The notes beneath the pieces were generated by a model, which was not told where the DNA came from, searched no databases, and saw nothing but the letters and a program-made list of their open reading frames with translations. A DNA stretch of 64,000 bases, from contig NZ_CP104213.1 in NCBI RefSeq assembly GCF_025244745.1, positions 2,320,001 to 2,384,000 on the forward strand, in the 5' to 3' direction. The stretch comes from Deinococcus rubellus (GTDB lineage Bacteria; Deinococcota; Deinococci; Deinococcales; Deinococcaceae). A program made the translations under genes and the position numbers. Positions 38,459 to 48,793 of the stretch are shown in pieces. How positions within the stretch are numbered: position 1 is the first letter of the stretch; every line of letters starts with the position of its first letter.

Positions 38459-38724
38459 CAGGGCAGCGGGTGAGGGTCGATCTGCTTTGATTTCCTCTGC
38501 GCCGCACGGTCCAGATCAGCGCCCTGCTGAGGACCGCGACGGTCACAATCAGCCCGGCTCCATCTATGCGGTAAGCAGCAGGGGCGGCATGGCAGACGGC
38601 GGGCGGCGCGTCGGGTTCAGTCGTGGCCCGGTCAGCATAAGTGAAGTGAGTACCAGGAGTGTTGTGCATATCGTATGTAACACACTCATTAACAGTGCAC
38701 CTGGCGACCCCGTATTCTGCGGTC
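38459..38724. other. Region upstream of the epimerase gene
   Basis: No intact gene; possibly the decayed 5-prime end of the membrane-protein pseudogene. It holds the promoter of the following cluster. Confidence 0.35.
38713..38718 (+). promoter_or_regulatory. -10 element TATTCT, leaderless promoter of the biosynthetic cluster
   Basis: Six nt before the ATG at 38725. Confidence 0.55.
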
Positions 38725-39675
38725 ATGCGAATTCTGGTCACGGGCGCAACCGGCTTTCTGGGCGGCGCGGCGGCGCGTGCCCTGGCCCGCTCGGGCCATG
38801 ACGTGATCGGTACGGGCCGCGACCTGGAGCGGGGGGCCGCTCTGGAGGCGGCAGGCGTGCGCTTCGTGGCCTTCGACCTGCACAAGCCTCCCAGCCCGCT
38901 TCTCAGCCGCCTGGACGCCGTCCTGCACTGCGCCGCCCGCTCGTCGTTGTGGGGCCGCTGGGCCGACTTCGAGGCCGACAACGTGGCGGTGAGCGCCCGG
39001 CTCGCCTGCGCCTGCGCTCAGCGGGGGCTGCGCCTCGTTCATATCAGCACGCCCAGCGTCTACAACGCCACCGGCCTGACCCGTCAGGTGCCGGAAACTG
39101 CGTCACTTGGCCCGCGCTTCGACAGCCTGTACGCCCGCAGCAAATACCGGGCCGAGCTGGAGGTGCGTTTTCACCTGCCCGACGCCACCATCCTGCGCCC
39201 ACGCGGCCTCTACGGCCCCGGCGACAGCAGCCTGATGCCCCGGCTGGTGCGGGCACTCCGCAGCGGGCGGCTCCCCAGACTCAGCCGCCAGGAAGTCCAT
39301 ACCGAACTCACCCACGTCCAAAACGTCGTCCACGCCATCGAACTGGCCCTGGAGCGGCCCGCCGCCGGGGTCTTCAACATCACCGACGGCGTGAGCGTGC
39401 CGATCTGGGCCACGCTCAACCGCCTCGCGGGCGCGCTGAGGGTGCCGCGCCCGACGCGCTACGTTCCGGCGAAAGTGGCGGAGCGAGCGGCAGCGCTGCT
39501 GGAAGGCCTTTACCGACTGAGTCCCGGCGCACCCGAACCGCCCATCACGGCCAGCGGCCTGCGCCTGCTGACCCGGCCCATGACGCTCGACCTGACCCGA
39601 GCCCGCGAGATGCTGGGCTACACGCCGGTCATTCATCCCGAGGACGGTTTAAATGAGGTGATCGCCGCCCTATGA
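38725..39675 (+). CDS. NAD-dependent epimerase/dehydratase (3-beta-HSD type)
   Basis: 316 residues, extended SDR. The cofactor loop is LVTGATGFLGGAAA, the catalytic region is HISTPSVYN with Y-A-R-S-K (YxxxK) after it, and PRGLYGPGD is typical of 3-beta-hydroxysteroid dehydrogenase-like reductases. OleD, the reductase of bacterial head-to-head hydrocarbon synthesis, belongs to this class. First gene of five in the same direction: its stop overlaps the MBL-fold gene by 4 nt. It may reduce a beta-keto intermediate made by the KASIII-like enzyme, which is inference from the cluster. Confidence 0.85.
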   Translation: MRILVTGATGFLGGAAARALARSGHDVIGTGRDLERGAALEAAGVRFVAFDLHKPPSPLLSRLDAVLHCAARSSLWGRWADFEADNVAVSARLACACAQRGLRLVHISTPSVYNATGLTRQVPETASLGPRFDSLYARSKYRAELEVRFHLPDATILRPRGLYGPGDSSLMPRLVRALRSGRLPRLSRQEVHTELTHVQNVVHAIELALERPAAGVFNITDGVSVPIWATLNRLAGALRVPRPTRYVPAKVAERAAALLEGLYRLSPGAPEPPITASGLRLLTRPMTLDLTRAREMLGYTPVIHPEDGLNEVIAAL

Positions 39676-40532
39676 ACGTGCAGGTCATTCCCCTGGCGGC
39701 GGGCGAGTGCCTGAATATCGCGGCGCTGACCGAACGCGGCGCGGCATGGCGCATCCGGGCCTACCCGGCGGGCTTCGCGCTGCTGCTGCACCCGGCCCAG
39801 GGCGCAGTGCTGTTCGACACCGGCTACTCTCCACGGGTCCAGACCCTGATGCGGCGCTGGCCGGGCCTGCTCTACGGCCTCGTCACGCCGGTTCGCCTGC
39901 ACTCCTCGCAGACCGCACTGGCGCGCCTGGCACGGCTGGGCATCACCACCAGCGACGTGCGGCACCTCATCGTCTCGCACTTGCACGCCGATCACGTGGG
40001 GGCGCTGCGCGACTTCCCAGCAGCGGACATATATCTCGACGCCGGGGCCTATCCACCGTTGCGGGGCTTGCGGGGCCTGCGGGCGGTGCGGCGGGCCTTC
40101 TTGCCAGAACTCCTGCCGCCAGATTTCGAGGCCAGAAGTCGGGCGCTGACGTTTGAATCTGCCCCACCCGCCTTCGCCCCTTTTGAGACCGTGGCCGACG
40201 TGTTCGGCGATGGCAGCATGTACGCCCTGCCAGTGCCGGGCCACGCGCCGGGCATGATTGCCCTGGTGGTACGAACGCAAGACAATGCTGCGCTGGACGG
40301 GGACGGCAGCGGCCTGACCCTGCTCGCCAGCGACGCCGCCTGGAGCGCGAAGGCGGCGCGGAGTGGCGAGCAGGGCCACCCGCTGTCCAATTTGCTGTTC
40401 TGGGACGTGAAACAGGGCCAGCGAAGCCGCGAGCAGCTTCGCGACTGGCTCGCCGCGCACCCCCGGACCCGCGTGATCGTCAGCCACGATGCACCGGAGC
40501 CGGAACCCGCCGCGCCGGAACCAGATGCTTGA
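39672..40532 (+). CDS. Metallo-beta-lactamase-fold hydrolase
   Basis: 286 residues. The metal-binding motif HLHADHVG (HxHxDH) lies near residue 101, with later ligands H in PVPGHAPG, D in LLASDAAWS and H in VIVSHDAP. The fold is that of N-acyl homoserine lactonase/quorum-quenching-like MBL hydrolases that open esters or lactones. In this cluster it could hydrolyse a thioester or beta-lactone intermediate. It overlaps the upstream gene by 4 nt and the downstream one by 8 nt, so translation is coupled. Confidence 0.88.
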   Translation: MNVQVIPLAAGECLNIAALTERGAAWRIRAYPAGFALLLHPAQGAVLFDTGYSPRVQTLMRRWPGLLYGLVTPVRLHSSQTALARLARLGITTSDVRHLIVSHLHADHVGALRDFPAADIYLDAGAYPPLRGLRGLRAVRRAFLPELLPPDFEARSRALTFESAPPAFAPFETVADVFGDGSMYALPVPGHAPGMIALVVRTQDNAALDGDGSGLTLLASDAAWSAKAARSGEQGHPLSNLLFWDVKQGQRSREQLRDWLAAHPRTRVIVSHDAPEPEPAAPEPDA

Positions 40533-41823
40533 CCGCCTGACGGTGCTGGGCCACGCGCTGAACGAAGGCGGCCTGCTGTTCCGTGACCGCGCCAAGCTGG
40601 AACGGCATCAATCCCGGCTGGCCACCGAACATCTGCGCTGGGCAGCGGTTCATAGCTCCTACACCGCCAGCCGCTTTCGTCAGGCCGGACTGGGCGTGGG
40701 CCAGTGGCGGCAACTCCCACCGATCAGCAAGGCCGAGATGATGGCGAATTTTGGCACGCTCAACACCGCCGGGGTGACGCTGGCCGAGGTGCTGGCCGTG
40801 GCCCGCCACGCCGAGCAGACCCGCGACTTTTCGCCGGTGCTCCGCACGCCGGGCGGCGAGATCACGGTGGGCCTGTCGAGCGGCACCAGTGGCAACCAGG
40901 GCGCGTTTCTGGTCAGCCGCACCGAGCGCCTCCAGTGGGCCGGGGTGGTGCTGCGTCATCTGCTGCCGGGCTGGCCTGCGGGGCTGCTCAGGCGGCAGCG
41001 GGTCGCCTTCGTACTGCGGGCCGAGGGCCAGCTCTACCGGAGTGTGGGCAGCTCGCGCCTGCACTTCGAGTTTCTGGATCTGCTGCGGCCCGTGGACGAA
41101 CTGGCCGAGCGCCTTACGGCCATCCGGCCCACACTGCTGATCGGCCCACCGGGTGTGCTGTGCGCGCTGCTCAATGCCGGAGCCACCGCCCGCCCCGAGC
41201 GCGTCGTCAGCGTGGCCGAGGTACTCGAAGACGCAGACCGCGCCGCACTGGAAGCAGGATTCGGCCCGGTGGTGGAGGTTTATCAGGCCACCGAGGGGCT
41301 GCTGGCCCTGCCCTGCCCGCACGGCCACTTGCATCTCAACGAGGCGCATGTCCATTTCGACTTCGAGGCGTTGGGTAACGGTTATGTCCAACCCGTCCTG
41401 ACCGATTTGCGCCGCCGCGCCCAGCCGATGATCCGCCACCGCCTGAACGACCTGCTGGTGCTGGCGGACGGCTGCACCTGCGAACAGGCCGCCCGGCGGG
41501 TGGCGCGCATCGCCGGGCGGCAGGACGACGCCCTGAATCTGCCCTCGGCCTCCGGCACCCGCCTCACCATCTGGCCGGACTTCGTGCGGGGAGCGCTGAA
41601 CCGGGTCGCCGACCTGCGCGAGTACCGGGCTGCACAGGTCGGTGCGGCGACACTCCACCTTCAGCTCGACCCGGACGCGCCCGCCCTGCGGGAAGCAGCG
41701 GAGCGTGAGATGAGGTCGGCCCTCGCGCGTCTGGGCGTGGGCGACATAGAGCTGATGTTTGGACCGCTGCTGGCCGACTGGCCGGGAGCCAAGCGGCGGC
41801 GGGTGGTGCAAAGCTGGCACTGA
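40525..41823 (+). CDS. Adenylate-forming enzyme (coenzyme F390 synthetase-related)
   Basis: 432 residues. TVGLSSGTSGNQGAFLVS is the ATP-binding loop (SSGTSG) of the adenylate-forming superfamily, VYQATEGLLALPC the A5-like motif, and MIRHRLNDLLVL the A7/A8 region with YxTGD replaced. The family is the F390 synthetase/phenylacetate-CoA ligase-like clade annotated as putative adenylate-forming enzyme. It likely activates a carboxylate as acyl-AMP. Overlap ATGCTTGA with the MBL gene. The F390 name is historical; F420 use is not implied. Confidence 0.85.
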   Translation: MLDRLTVLGHALNEGGLLFRDRAKLERHQSRLATEHLRWAAVHSSYTASRFRQAGLGVGQWRQLPPISKAEMMANFGTLNTAGVTLAEVLAVARHAEQTRDFSPVLRTPGGEITVGLSSGTSGNQGAFLVSRTERLQWAGVVLRHLLPGWPAGLLRRQRVAFVLRAEGQLYRSVGSSRLHFEFLDLLRPVDELAERLTAIRPTLLIGPPGVLCALLNAGATARPERVVSVAEVLEDADRAALEAGFGPVVEVYQATEGLLALPCPHGHLHLNEAHVHFDFEALGNGYVQPVLTDLRRRAQPMIRHRLNDLLVLADGCTCEQAARRVARIAGRQDDALNLPSASGTRLTIWPDFVRGALNRVADLREYRAAQVGAATLHLQLDPDAPALREAAEREMRSALARLGVGDIELMFGPLLADWPGAKRRRVVQSWH

Positions 41824-41861
41824 GCTGTGCGCGCCGCCGCGATTTGGCGCAAACTGACCGC

Positions 41862-42854
41862 ATGATCACCCCGCTGCCCTTCCAAATTCTCTCCACCGCC
41901 CAGGCGTTGCCGCAGCGGGTGGTCACGACAGCGGAGGTGGCCGCGCTGTGCGGCGTGCCTGCTGAAGTGGCCGAGGCACGCAGCGGGGTGCGTGAGCGGC
42001 GCTGGCTCTCGGAAGGCGAAACCGCGCTGGCGCTGGGCGCACAGGCAGCGCGTGAAGCGCTCTCGGCAGCTCAACTTGAAATCGGCGACGTGGACGTGCT
42101 GCTCAACGCCTCCGGTAGCCAGCTGCAACCGATTCCCGACGGCGCGGCGCTGCTGGCCCGCGAACTGGGGGCAAGTGGACTGGCCGCCTACAGCCTGCAC
42201 GGCACCTGCCTGAGCTTTCTGCTGGCCCTCCAGCACGCCGCCCTGCTGATCGGCACGCAGCGGGCACAGCATGTCCTGATCATCAGCAGCGAGTCGGGCA
42301 GTCTCGGACTGAATTTCGCTGAGGCCGAGAGCAGCCTGCTGATCGGTGACGGAGCGGCGGCGGTGCTGCTGGGGCCTGCCGAGCGCGCGGACCAGGGCCT
42401 GCACGCCGCCCGCTTCGAAACCTACCCGGAAGGTGCGGCCCACACCCAGATCCGGGGCGGGGGCAGCCTGCTCAATGACCGCAGCCCCGGCGGCATCCGG
42501 CGCGAGGATTACCTGTTCGAGATGCAGGGGCTGAGCATCCTGAAACTCGCCAGCCGGGTGGTGCCGGGCTTTCTGGAGCGGCTGCGCCCCGGCCTGAGCG
42601 CCGGGCTGCCAGGCATTGACCGGGTCATCCCGCACCAGGCCAGCGCGGCGGGGCTCGCCCTGATGCGGCGCTACGGCTGGCCCGAAAACCGGGTGGAGGT
42701 GACCCTGCCGACACTGGGCAACGTGATCGCCGCCAGCCTGCCGCTGACCCTGCACCAGGCGCTCAGCAGCGGGCGGGCAACTCCCGGCGACAGCCTGCTG
42801 CTGGTCGGCACCGGCGCGGGCCTCACGGCGGGCGGCCTGATCGTGACGTTGTGA
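41862..42854 (+). CDS. KASIII-like 3-oxoacyl-ACP synthase / OleA-like thiolase
   Basis: 330 residues. The catalytic triad is intact: C116 in LHGTCLSFL, H258 in VIPHQAS and N287 in LGNVIAASL. The thiolase fold is divided in two halves. The sequence is unlike the housekeeping FabH and more like condensing enzymes in secondary pathways, such as OleA. It probably condenses acyl thioesters in the same pathway as the upstream reductase, hydrolase and ligase. It starts 38 nt after the ligase gene. Confidence 0.88.
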   Translation: MITPLPFQILSTAQALPQRVVTTAEVAALCGVPAEVAEARSGVRERRWLSEGETALALGAQAAREALSAAQLEIGDVDVLLNASGSQLQPIPDGAALLARELGASGLAAYSLHGTCLSFLLALQHAALLIGTQRAQHVLIISSESGSLGLNFAEAESSLLIGDGAAAVLLGPAERADQGLHAARFETYPEGAAHTQIRGGGSLLNDRSPGGIRREDYLFEMQGLSILKLASRVVPGFLERLRPGLSAGLPGIDRVIPHQASAAGLALMRRYGWPENRVEVTLPTLGNVIAASLPLTLHQALSSGRATPGDSLLLVGTGAGLTAGGLIVTL

Positions 42855-42912
42855 GTGCCGGGTTCCTTTCCTTCCGTACCTTTTGCCCCGGCTTCCGGCG
42901 CGGTTCAGGCTC

Positions 42913-42918
42913 TAGACT
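42913..42918 (+). promoter_or_regulatory. -10 element TAGACT upstream of the glycosyltransferase
   Basis: Nine nt before the ATG at 42928, suggesting a separate start within the cluster. Confidence 0.4.
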
Positions 42919-42927
42919 GCCGCTTGC

Positions 42928-44022
42928 ATGCCCCGCCCGCCTTCCCACCTGTTCTCCCTCTATCTCGGCGCTGCCGCTGGGTTCTTCATTGTCAAAAGCG
43001 CGGTGCTGCTGACCAATGCCCTCACCTTTCCGCGCCTTCGTCCGCGTGAGACGCCCGCAGCGTCGCTGCGCCCGCGCGTCTCGCTGCTGATTCCGGCGCG
43101 CGACGAGGCCCACAACCTGCCGCGCACCCTGCCGGGGCTGCTGGCCCAGGGTGCGGACGAGGTGATCGTGCTGGACGACCAGAGCGGTGACGGCACCGCC
43201 GAAGTGGCCCGCGCCCTGGGCGCAAGCGTCATCCGGGGCCAGCCGCTGCCAGACGGCTGGTACGGCAAGCCCTGGGCCTGTCAGCAACTCGGCCAGGCGG
43301 CCAGCGGCGACGTCCTGATCTTCACCGACGCCGACGTGGCCTGGAAGCCGGGCGCGCTCGGCGCGATTTTGCACGAATTGGGTGACAAGCAGGCCGATCT
43401 GCTGAGCGTGCTGCCTAGGCCCGAACGCCTGACGCTGGGCGCACGCTTCCTGACGCCGCTGGTGGACGCGGTGGTGCTGTGTTACTTGCCGTACCCGATG
43501 ATCAGCTGGCCGCAACCCAGCCTCAGCACCGGCAACGGCCAGCTGATGGCTTTTCGCCGCCCCGCCTTCGAGCTGGCCGGGGGCTACAGCGGCGTGCGGG
43601 CGCAGATTCTGGAAGACACCCAGCTGGCCCGGCGGCTCAAGAAGCAGGGCGGGCGGCTGACCCTGGCCCTGGGCGCGTCGGCGGTGGGCGTCACCATGTA
43701 CGGGAGTTACCCGGCCTCGGTGGAGGGCTTCGGCAAGAATTCGCTGGCCATTCACCTGCACTCGCGCCCGCTGCTGATTCTCTCGGGGCTGTGGCACCTG
43801 GCGGTCTATACCCTGCCCTGGCTGCTGCCTATGCCCTGGTGGCTGCGGCTGGCCGGGCTGTTGGAGCGCAGCCTGGTCAACCTGGTCACGGGCCGCCGCC
43901 GCCCGCTCGATCTGGCTGAAGGGTTGCTCGCGCCCCTGACGCCCCTGCTGGCGCTGCCTGCCTACCGCCGGGCACTGGGGCGGCGGGTGGTATGGAAAGG
44001 GCGGACGTATGTGCAGAAATAG
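42928..44022 (+). CDS. Membrane glycosyltransferase, family 2 (CrtQ/HpnB-like)
   Basis: 364 residues. An N-terminal membrane helix (about 8-30) precedes a GT-A catalytic domain: [26 protein letters not shown] (nucleotide sugar DD), [13 protein letters not shown] and LIFTDADV (DxD). [13 protein letters not shown] is the ED..QxRR-like motif. Three helices at about 275-345 close the protein. The GWYGKPWAC motif is typical of the family that glycosylates carotenoid acids or hopanoids (CrtQ, HpnB). It may add sugar to the lipid made by the preceding genes. Confidence 0.88.
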   Translation: MPRPPSHLFSLYLGAAAGFFIVKSAVLLTNALTFPRLRPRETPAASLRPRVSLLIPARDEAHNLPRTLPGLLAQGADEVIVLDDQSGDGTAEVARALGASVIRGQPLPDGWYGKPWACQQLGQAASGDVLIFTDADVAWKPGALGAILHELGDKQADLLSVLPRPERLTLGARFLTPLVDAVVLCYLPYPMISWPQPSLSTGNGQLMAFRRPAFELAGGYSGVRAQILEDTQLARRLKKQGGRLTLALGASAVGVTMYGSYPASVEGFGKNSLAIHLHSRPLLILSGLWHLAVYTLPWLLPMPWWLRLAGLLERSLVNLVTGRRRPLDLAEGLLAPLTPLLALPAYRRALGRRVVWKGRTYVQK

Positions 44023-44085
44023 GCTTGGCGGCCTTCGGAGGAACGATCGGCTTGCCCGTATTCGCGCCCAGCGCGACAATAGACC

Positions 44086-44649
44086 ATGCCTGACACTCAA
44101 TCTGATGTGGCCCACCTTTATCTGACCGATGTGCGGACGCGGATGCGGAACCTCAAAGCGCTGGGTGAAGGAGCGCTCGTGCAACTTACTGAGGCCGACT
44201 GGCATACGGTTCTCTCGGATGGGGGAAACTCGGCCGCCGTGCTGGTACAGCATCTCAGCGGCAACATGCACTCACGCTGGAACGGACTCAGGCACGGCTA
44301 CCAGGCCGGGCTGGACGGTGAGACGGCAGGCCGCAACCGCGACGCCGAGTTCGAGGACGGCAAGTTGAGCGCCGATAAGCTTCGAGGCGTCTGGGATGGG
44401 GGTTGGGCTGTGTTTCTGGAGACGCTCGACCACCTCTCCCCCGCCGACCTGACCCGCACCCTGAGCATCCGGGGTGAGACACATACCATTCTGGAAGCGG
44501 TGCAGCGCCAGGTCATGCACTACAGCGGCCACATCTACCAGCTGGTGCTGCTGGTCAAAACCTTGCGCGGCGACGGGTGGCAGACGCTGAGCATCGGGCG
44601 GGGAGGGTCGGCGGCGTTCAACGCTTCAATGCGCGAAAAAAGGCCCTGA
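44086..44649 (+). CDS. DUF1572-family protein, DinB-like fold
   Basis: 187 residues, all-helical. The putative metal histidines are H in VQHLSGNM (about residue 57), and H-Y-S-G-H in QVMHYSGHIYQLVLL (about 143-147), the DinB/YfiT superfamily pattern. Enzymes of this fold are thiol transferases or hydrolases; the D. radiodurans genome has many paralogues. The 3-prime end overlaps the converging gene by 32 nt. Confidence 0.85.
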   Translation: MPDTQSDVAHLYLTDVRTRMRNLKALGEGALVQLTEADWHTVLSDGGNSAAVLVQHLSGNMHSRWNGLRHGYQAGLDGETAGRNRDAEFEDGKLSADKLRGVWDGGWAVFLETLDHLSPADLTRTLSIRGETHTILEAVQRQVMHYSGHIYQLVLLVKTLRGDGWQTLSIGRGGSAAFNASMREKRP

Positions 44650-45055
44650 ACCGCTCCAGAATTGATTTTTGAAATGGCATCTGCCGAATCTCCTCGGCAC
44701 TGATAGCCCGCTCCATTTGCCTGGCGAGTCCAGCCACACCCCAGGTAAACATGCCCGCCTCGCCACGCTTATAGGCGGTCCGCCACTCCTCAAGGCTGGA
44801 TTCGTCGCTTGGCAAGGGCAGATGCTCTGCTTCAAGTGACGTGACACTTTCAGCCAGGGACTTGATGGAGATGGGGGCGTGACCAAGAACAGGATAGACC
44901 GCTTGCGGGGTTTTCATGGCCAGACCCTCAATCCAGAGATGGGCCACCTGTGCGCCTTCCACCTCCTCCAGCTTCAAAATCAGCAGGCGCGACGCCTCTT
45001 CACCGCTGCGTGTTCGGTATTGCCAGCGCTGACCCGGCGCGAAGTCAGGAATCAT
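44618..45055 (-). CDS. Hypothetical protein, 145 residues
   Basis: The N-terminal half has a beta-rich domain (PGQRWQYRTRSGEEASRLLILKLE...VAHLWIEGLAMKTPQAV) and the C-terminal half is helical (SLEEWRTAYKRGEAGMFTWGVAGL). It looks like a soluble intracellular protein family of unknown function. No signal peptide. It overlaps the DUF1572 gene tail to tail by 32 nt, so full transcripts of both would be complementary there. Confidence 0.65.
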   Translation of the reverse strand: MIPDFAPGQRWQYRTRSGEEASRLLILKLEEVEGAQVAHLWIEGLAMKTPQAVYPVLGHAPISIKSLAESVTSLEAEHLPLPSDESSLEEWRTAYKRGEAGMFTWGVAGLARQMERAISAEEIRQMPFQKSILERFRAFFRALKR

Positions 45056-45126
45056 GGCCCCGGTCCGGTGGCTCCAGCTTCATGGCCCCAGTCTAGCGCT
45101 GCGTTTCTGCGCCACTTTCCACGCGC

Positions 45127-45132
45127 TACCCT
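45127..45132 (+). promoter_or_regulatory. -10 element TACCCT, leaderless promoter of aroA
   Basis: Seven nt before the ATG at 45140. Confidence 0.5.
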
Positions 45133-45139
45133 GTTCAGC

Positions 45140-46497
<1,358 letters not shown>

Positions 46498-46501
<4 letters not shown>

Positions 46502-47823
46502 ACGCCGCAGCCCTCGATCACGTTCACCAGGTGCCGGGCCAAGTCGTGAATCTCGGCGGCGTCCTGGCCCTCCACCATCACCCGCACCAGGCTCTCGGTA
46601 CCGCTGGGGCGCACATTGACCCGTCCCCGGCCCGAGAGCTGCACCTCCGCCGCCCGCAGCGCCGCCTGCACCTGCGGGTCGCGGCTGACCGCCTGCTTGT
46701 CCTTGACCGGCACGCTGATCAGCGTCTGCGGGAACATCACCAGTTCGTCGTGCAGGGCGTCGAGCGTGGTGCCGAGCTGGCGCATGGCCTTGAGGGTCAG
46801 CAGGGCGCTCAGCACCCCGTCCCCGGTGGGCGACACGTCCAGAAACAGCAGGTGCCCGCTCTGCTCGCCGCCCAGGGTCAGCCCCTTGGCCTGCATCCGC
46901 TCGTAGACGTAGCGGTCACCGACAGCCGTGCGCTCCAGGGCCACCCCGCCGGTCTGCAAGATCACCTCCAGCGCCATATTGCTCATGATGGTGGTCACGA
47001 CGCTGCGCTCCTTGCGGGCGCGGGCGGCCAGCAGCAGCATATGGTCGCCGTGAACCTCGTTGCCGCGCGAGTCCACGAACAGGCAGCGGTCGGCGTCGCC
47101 GTCGAAAGCCACGCCCAGGTCGAAGGTGTCGCCGCGCACCAGTTGCTTGAGGTGGCCGAGGTGGGTGCTGCCGCAGCCCCGGTTGATGTTGCGCCCATCG
47201 GGGTTGGTGTAGACGGCGAACACGTCCGCGCCCGCCGCCTGGAAGATGCGCGGCGCGACCCGGTAGGCCGCCCCGTTGGCGCAGTCCATGGCAATTCTGA
47301 GACCCGACAGGTCCGGCGCGTGCGAGCGCAGAAAGCTGGCGTACAGACGCTCGGCCTCGGTGTAGTTGGTGACGCTGCCCATGTCCACGCCGGTCACGGG
47401 CACGAGGTCGGTCACGCGGCTGAGCATGGTCTCCATCTCGGCTTCCAGGGCGTCGCTGAGTTTCTCGCCGGTGGCCCCGAAAAACTTGATGCCGTTGTCC
47501 TGATACGGGTTGTGCGAAGCGCTGATGACCACGCCCGCGTCGGCGTGGAGTTCGCGGGTCAGGTAGCTCACCCCGGGGGTCGGCAGCACCCCCAGGTGGG
47601 TTACGTTGACGCCCCGACTGGTCAGCCCGGCAGCCAGCGCCGCTTCGAGCATGTCACCGCTCTGGCGGGTGTCTTTGCCGATGACGACGCTGGGGCGCAC
47701 GCTGCGGCCCCGCAGGACCTCACCCGCCGCCGCGCCGAGTTGCATGACCCACAGAGGGGTCAGGGGGTACTCGCCCGCCACAGCGCGGATGCCGTCGGTG
47801 CCGAAAAATTGGCGCTGGGTCAT
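46498..47823 (-). CDS. glmM: Phosphoglucosamine mutase GlmM
   Basis: 441 residues. It begins FFGTDGIRAVAGEYPLTP, the family signature. The phosphoserine loop is VVISASHNPYQDNGIKFFG, the magnesium loop is AFDGDADRCLFVD, the sugar-binding loop is TLGGEQSGHLLF and the phosphate-binding loop RPSGTESLVRVMVE. It converts glucosamine 6-phosphate to glucosamine 1-phosphate for UDP-GlcNAc and cell-wall synthesis. The start is supported by TATCCT six nt before the ATG. The last 4 nt overlap the converging aroA stop (CTAA). Confidence 0.95.
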
Positions 47824-47829
47824 CTGTAC

Positions 47830-47835
47830 AGGATA
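47830..47835 (-). promoter_or_regulatory. -10 element TATCCT, leaderless promoter of glmM
   Basis: Six nt before the ATG at 47823. Confidence 0.5.
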
Positions 47836-47845
47836 CTGGCCGATC

Positions 47846-48196
47846 TCAACTTTCTGCCGTTTCCAGCAACTGCTGGGTGGCGTAGTTATAGACAGCCTCG
47901 GCGCTCGGTCCGTAGAACACCCGGTCGGGGTGGCTCGGCTGGAAGTGAAGCTCGAACTGCTGGCCGTGCTGAATGGCCTCGCTGACAGTGACGGCAGCGT
48001 AGATGTAACGGCCCTGCGCCAGCCCCTCGACCCGGCCCAGGTAAGCAAAGGGGGTCAGACCCGCCAGAATATCCTGGGTCAGTTGATCGCTGACAAACAG
48101 ACCCTTCCAACCCGCTGAAGTGCGGGCCAGCATCCCCAGCCCCGGCACACGGGCGCGGGTGCTCTCCATCATGGCGCTTTCAAGAACATAATCCAT
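47846..48196 (-). CDS. Hypothetical protein, 116 residues
   Basis: ATG 48196 is supported by TATACT seven nt upstream. The protein is compact and mixed alpha/beta with segments GWKGLFVSDQLTQDILAGL, YIYAAVTVSEAIQHGQQFELHF and VFYGPSAEAVYNYATQQLLE. No signal peptide or recognised family. Its gene ends 22 nt upstream of the glmM start, but glmM has its own -10 so the two may be expressed separately. Confidence 0.65.
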   Translation of the reverse strand: MDYVLESAMMESTRARVPGLGMLARTSAGWKGLFVSDQLTQDILAGLTPFAYLGRVEGLAQGRYIYAAVTVSEAIQHGQQFELHFQPSHPDRVFYGPSAEAVYNYATQQLLETAES

Positions 48197-48203
48197 AATC
48201 AGC

Positions 48204-48209
48204 AGTATA
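48204..48209 (-). promoter_or_regulatory. -10 element TATACT, leaderless promoter
   Basis: Seven nt before the ATG at 48196. Confidence 0.5.
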
Positions 48210-48269
48210 GGCCAAGAGAAGAACGCCAAAACACGAAGTTATGCGCCGACTCTTGACCTGGAGGAAAAA

Positions 48270-48710
48270 ATGAACCGAACAAACCGCCTGTCTTTGATCA
48301 TGATCTCTGCCCTGGCTGCCGCTACGTTTTCACCGGCCTTCGCTGCATCGAGCAGCACGCCCCTCGCCACAAAAATTGGCAACATCATCGCATCGCCTGA
48401 CCCCTACACAGCGGGAAAATCGAACATAAAGATCGGCACACAGTATGTGCTGGCACTAACTGGCTTCGAGAAGTATGCCAAGAGCATCATTCTCGTCAAG
48501 TACACTTCCGGAGGATGGCAGTTTGGGCTGATTGACGTAAAAGATCTGAAACCTGCTGACTTTGGCGCTTACCGTCTCTTTTCCAAAAAAGCGAACACCG
48601 ATACTTACGTAATCGGTGTGGGTCGACTGAACGGCGAGCAATTGGCTGTAAAGACTGAGGGAGAGAAGACAACGATGGTCTTTTCGAAGACAGGATACAA
48701 ATATCCTTGA
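48270..48710 (+). CDS. Small exported hypothetical protein, 146 residues
   Basis: A strong Shine-Dalgarno (CTGGAGG, 7 nt) precedes the ATG. The signal peptide is SLIMISALAAATFSPAFA. The mature 120 residues are lysine-rich and beta-rich, with no cysteine; FDxxKNIKIGTQYVLALTG-type strands end in TTMVFSKTGYKYP. No known family. Base composition is noticeably more AT-rich than neighbouring genes, which suggests recent acquisition. Confidence 0.65.
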   Translation: MNRTNRLSLIMISALAAATFSPAFAASSSTPLATKIGNIIASPDPYTAGKSNIKIGTQYVLALTGFEKYAKSIILVKYTSGGWQFGLIDVKDLKPADFGAYRLFSKKANTDTYVIGVGRLNGEQLAVKTEGEKTTMVFSKTGYKYP

Positions 48711-48746
48711 TTGATCTAGTCCTTTCTCGGTAAACCAGCACAAAAA

Positions 48747-48778
48747 AAGAAGGAGCCTCATATACGAGGCTCCTTCTT
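48747..48778 (-). terminator. Strong terminator, chiefly minus strand
   Basis: Perfect 13-bp stem (48747-48759 with 48766-48778), 6-nt loop; an A7 run at 48742-48748 gives a U tract for the surface lipoprotein gene at 48794. Confidence 0.85.
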
Positions 48779-48793
48779 GAATGAGGGTTTAGC

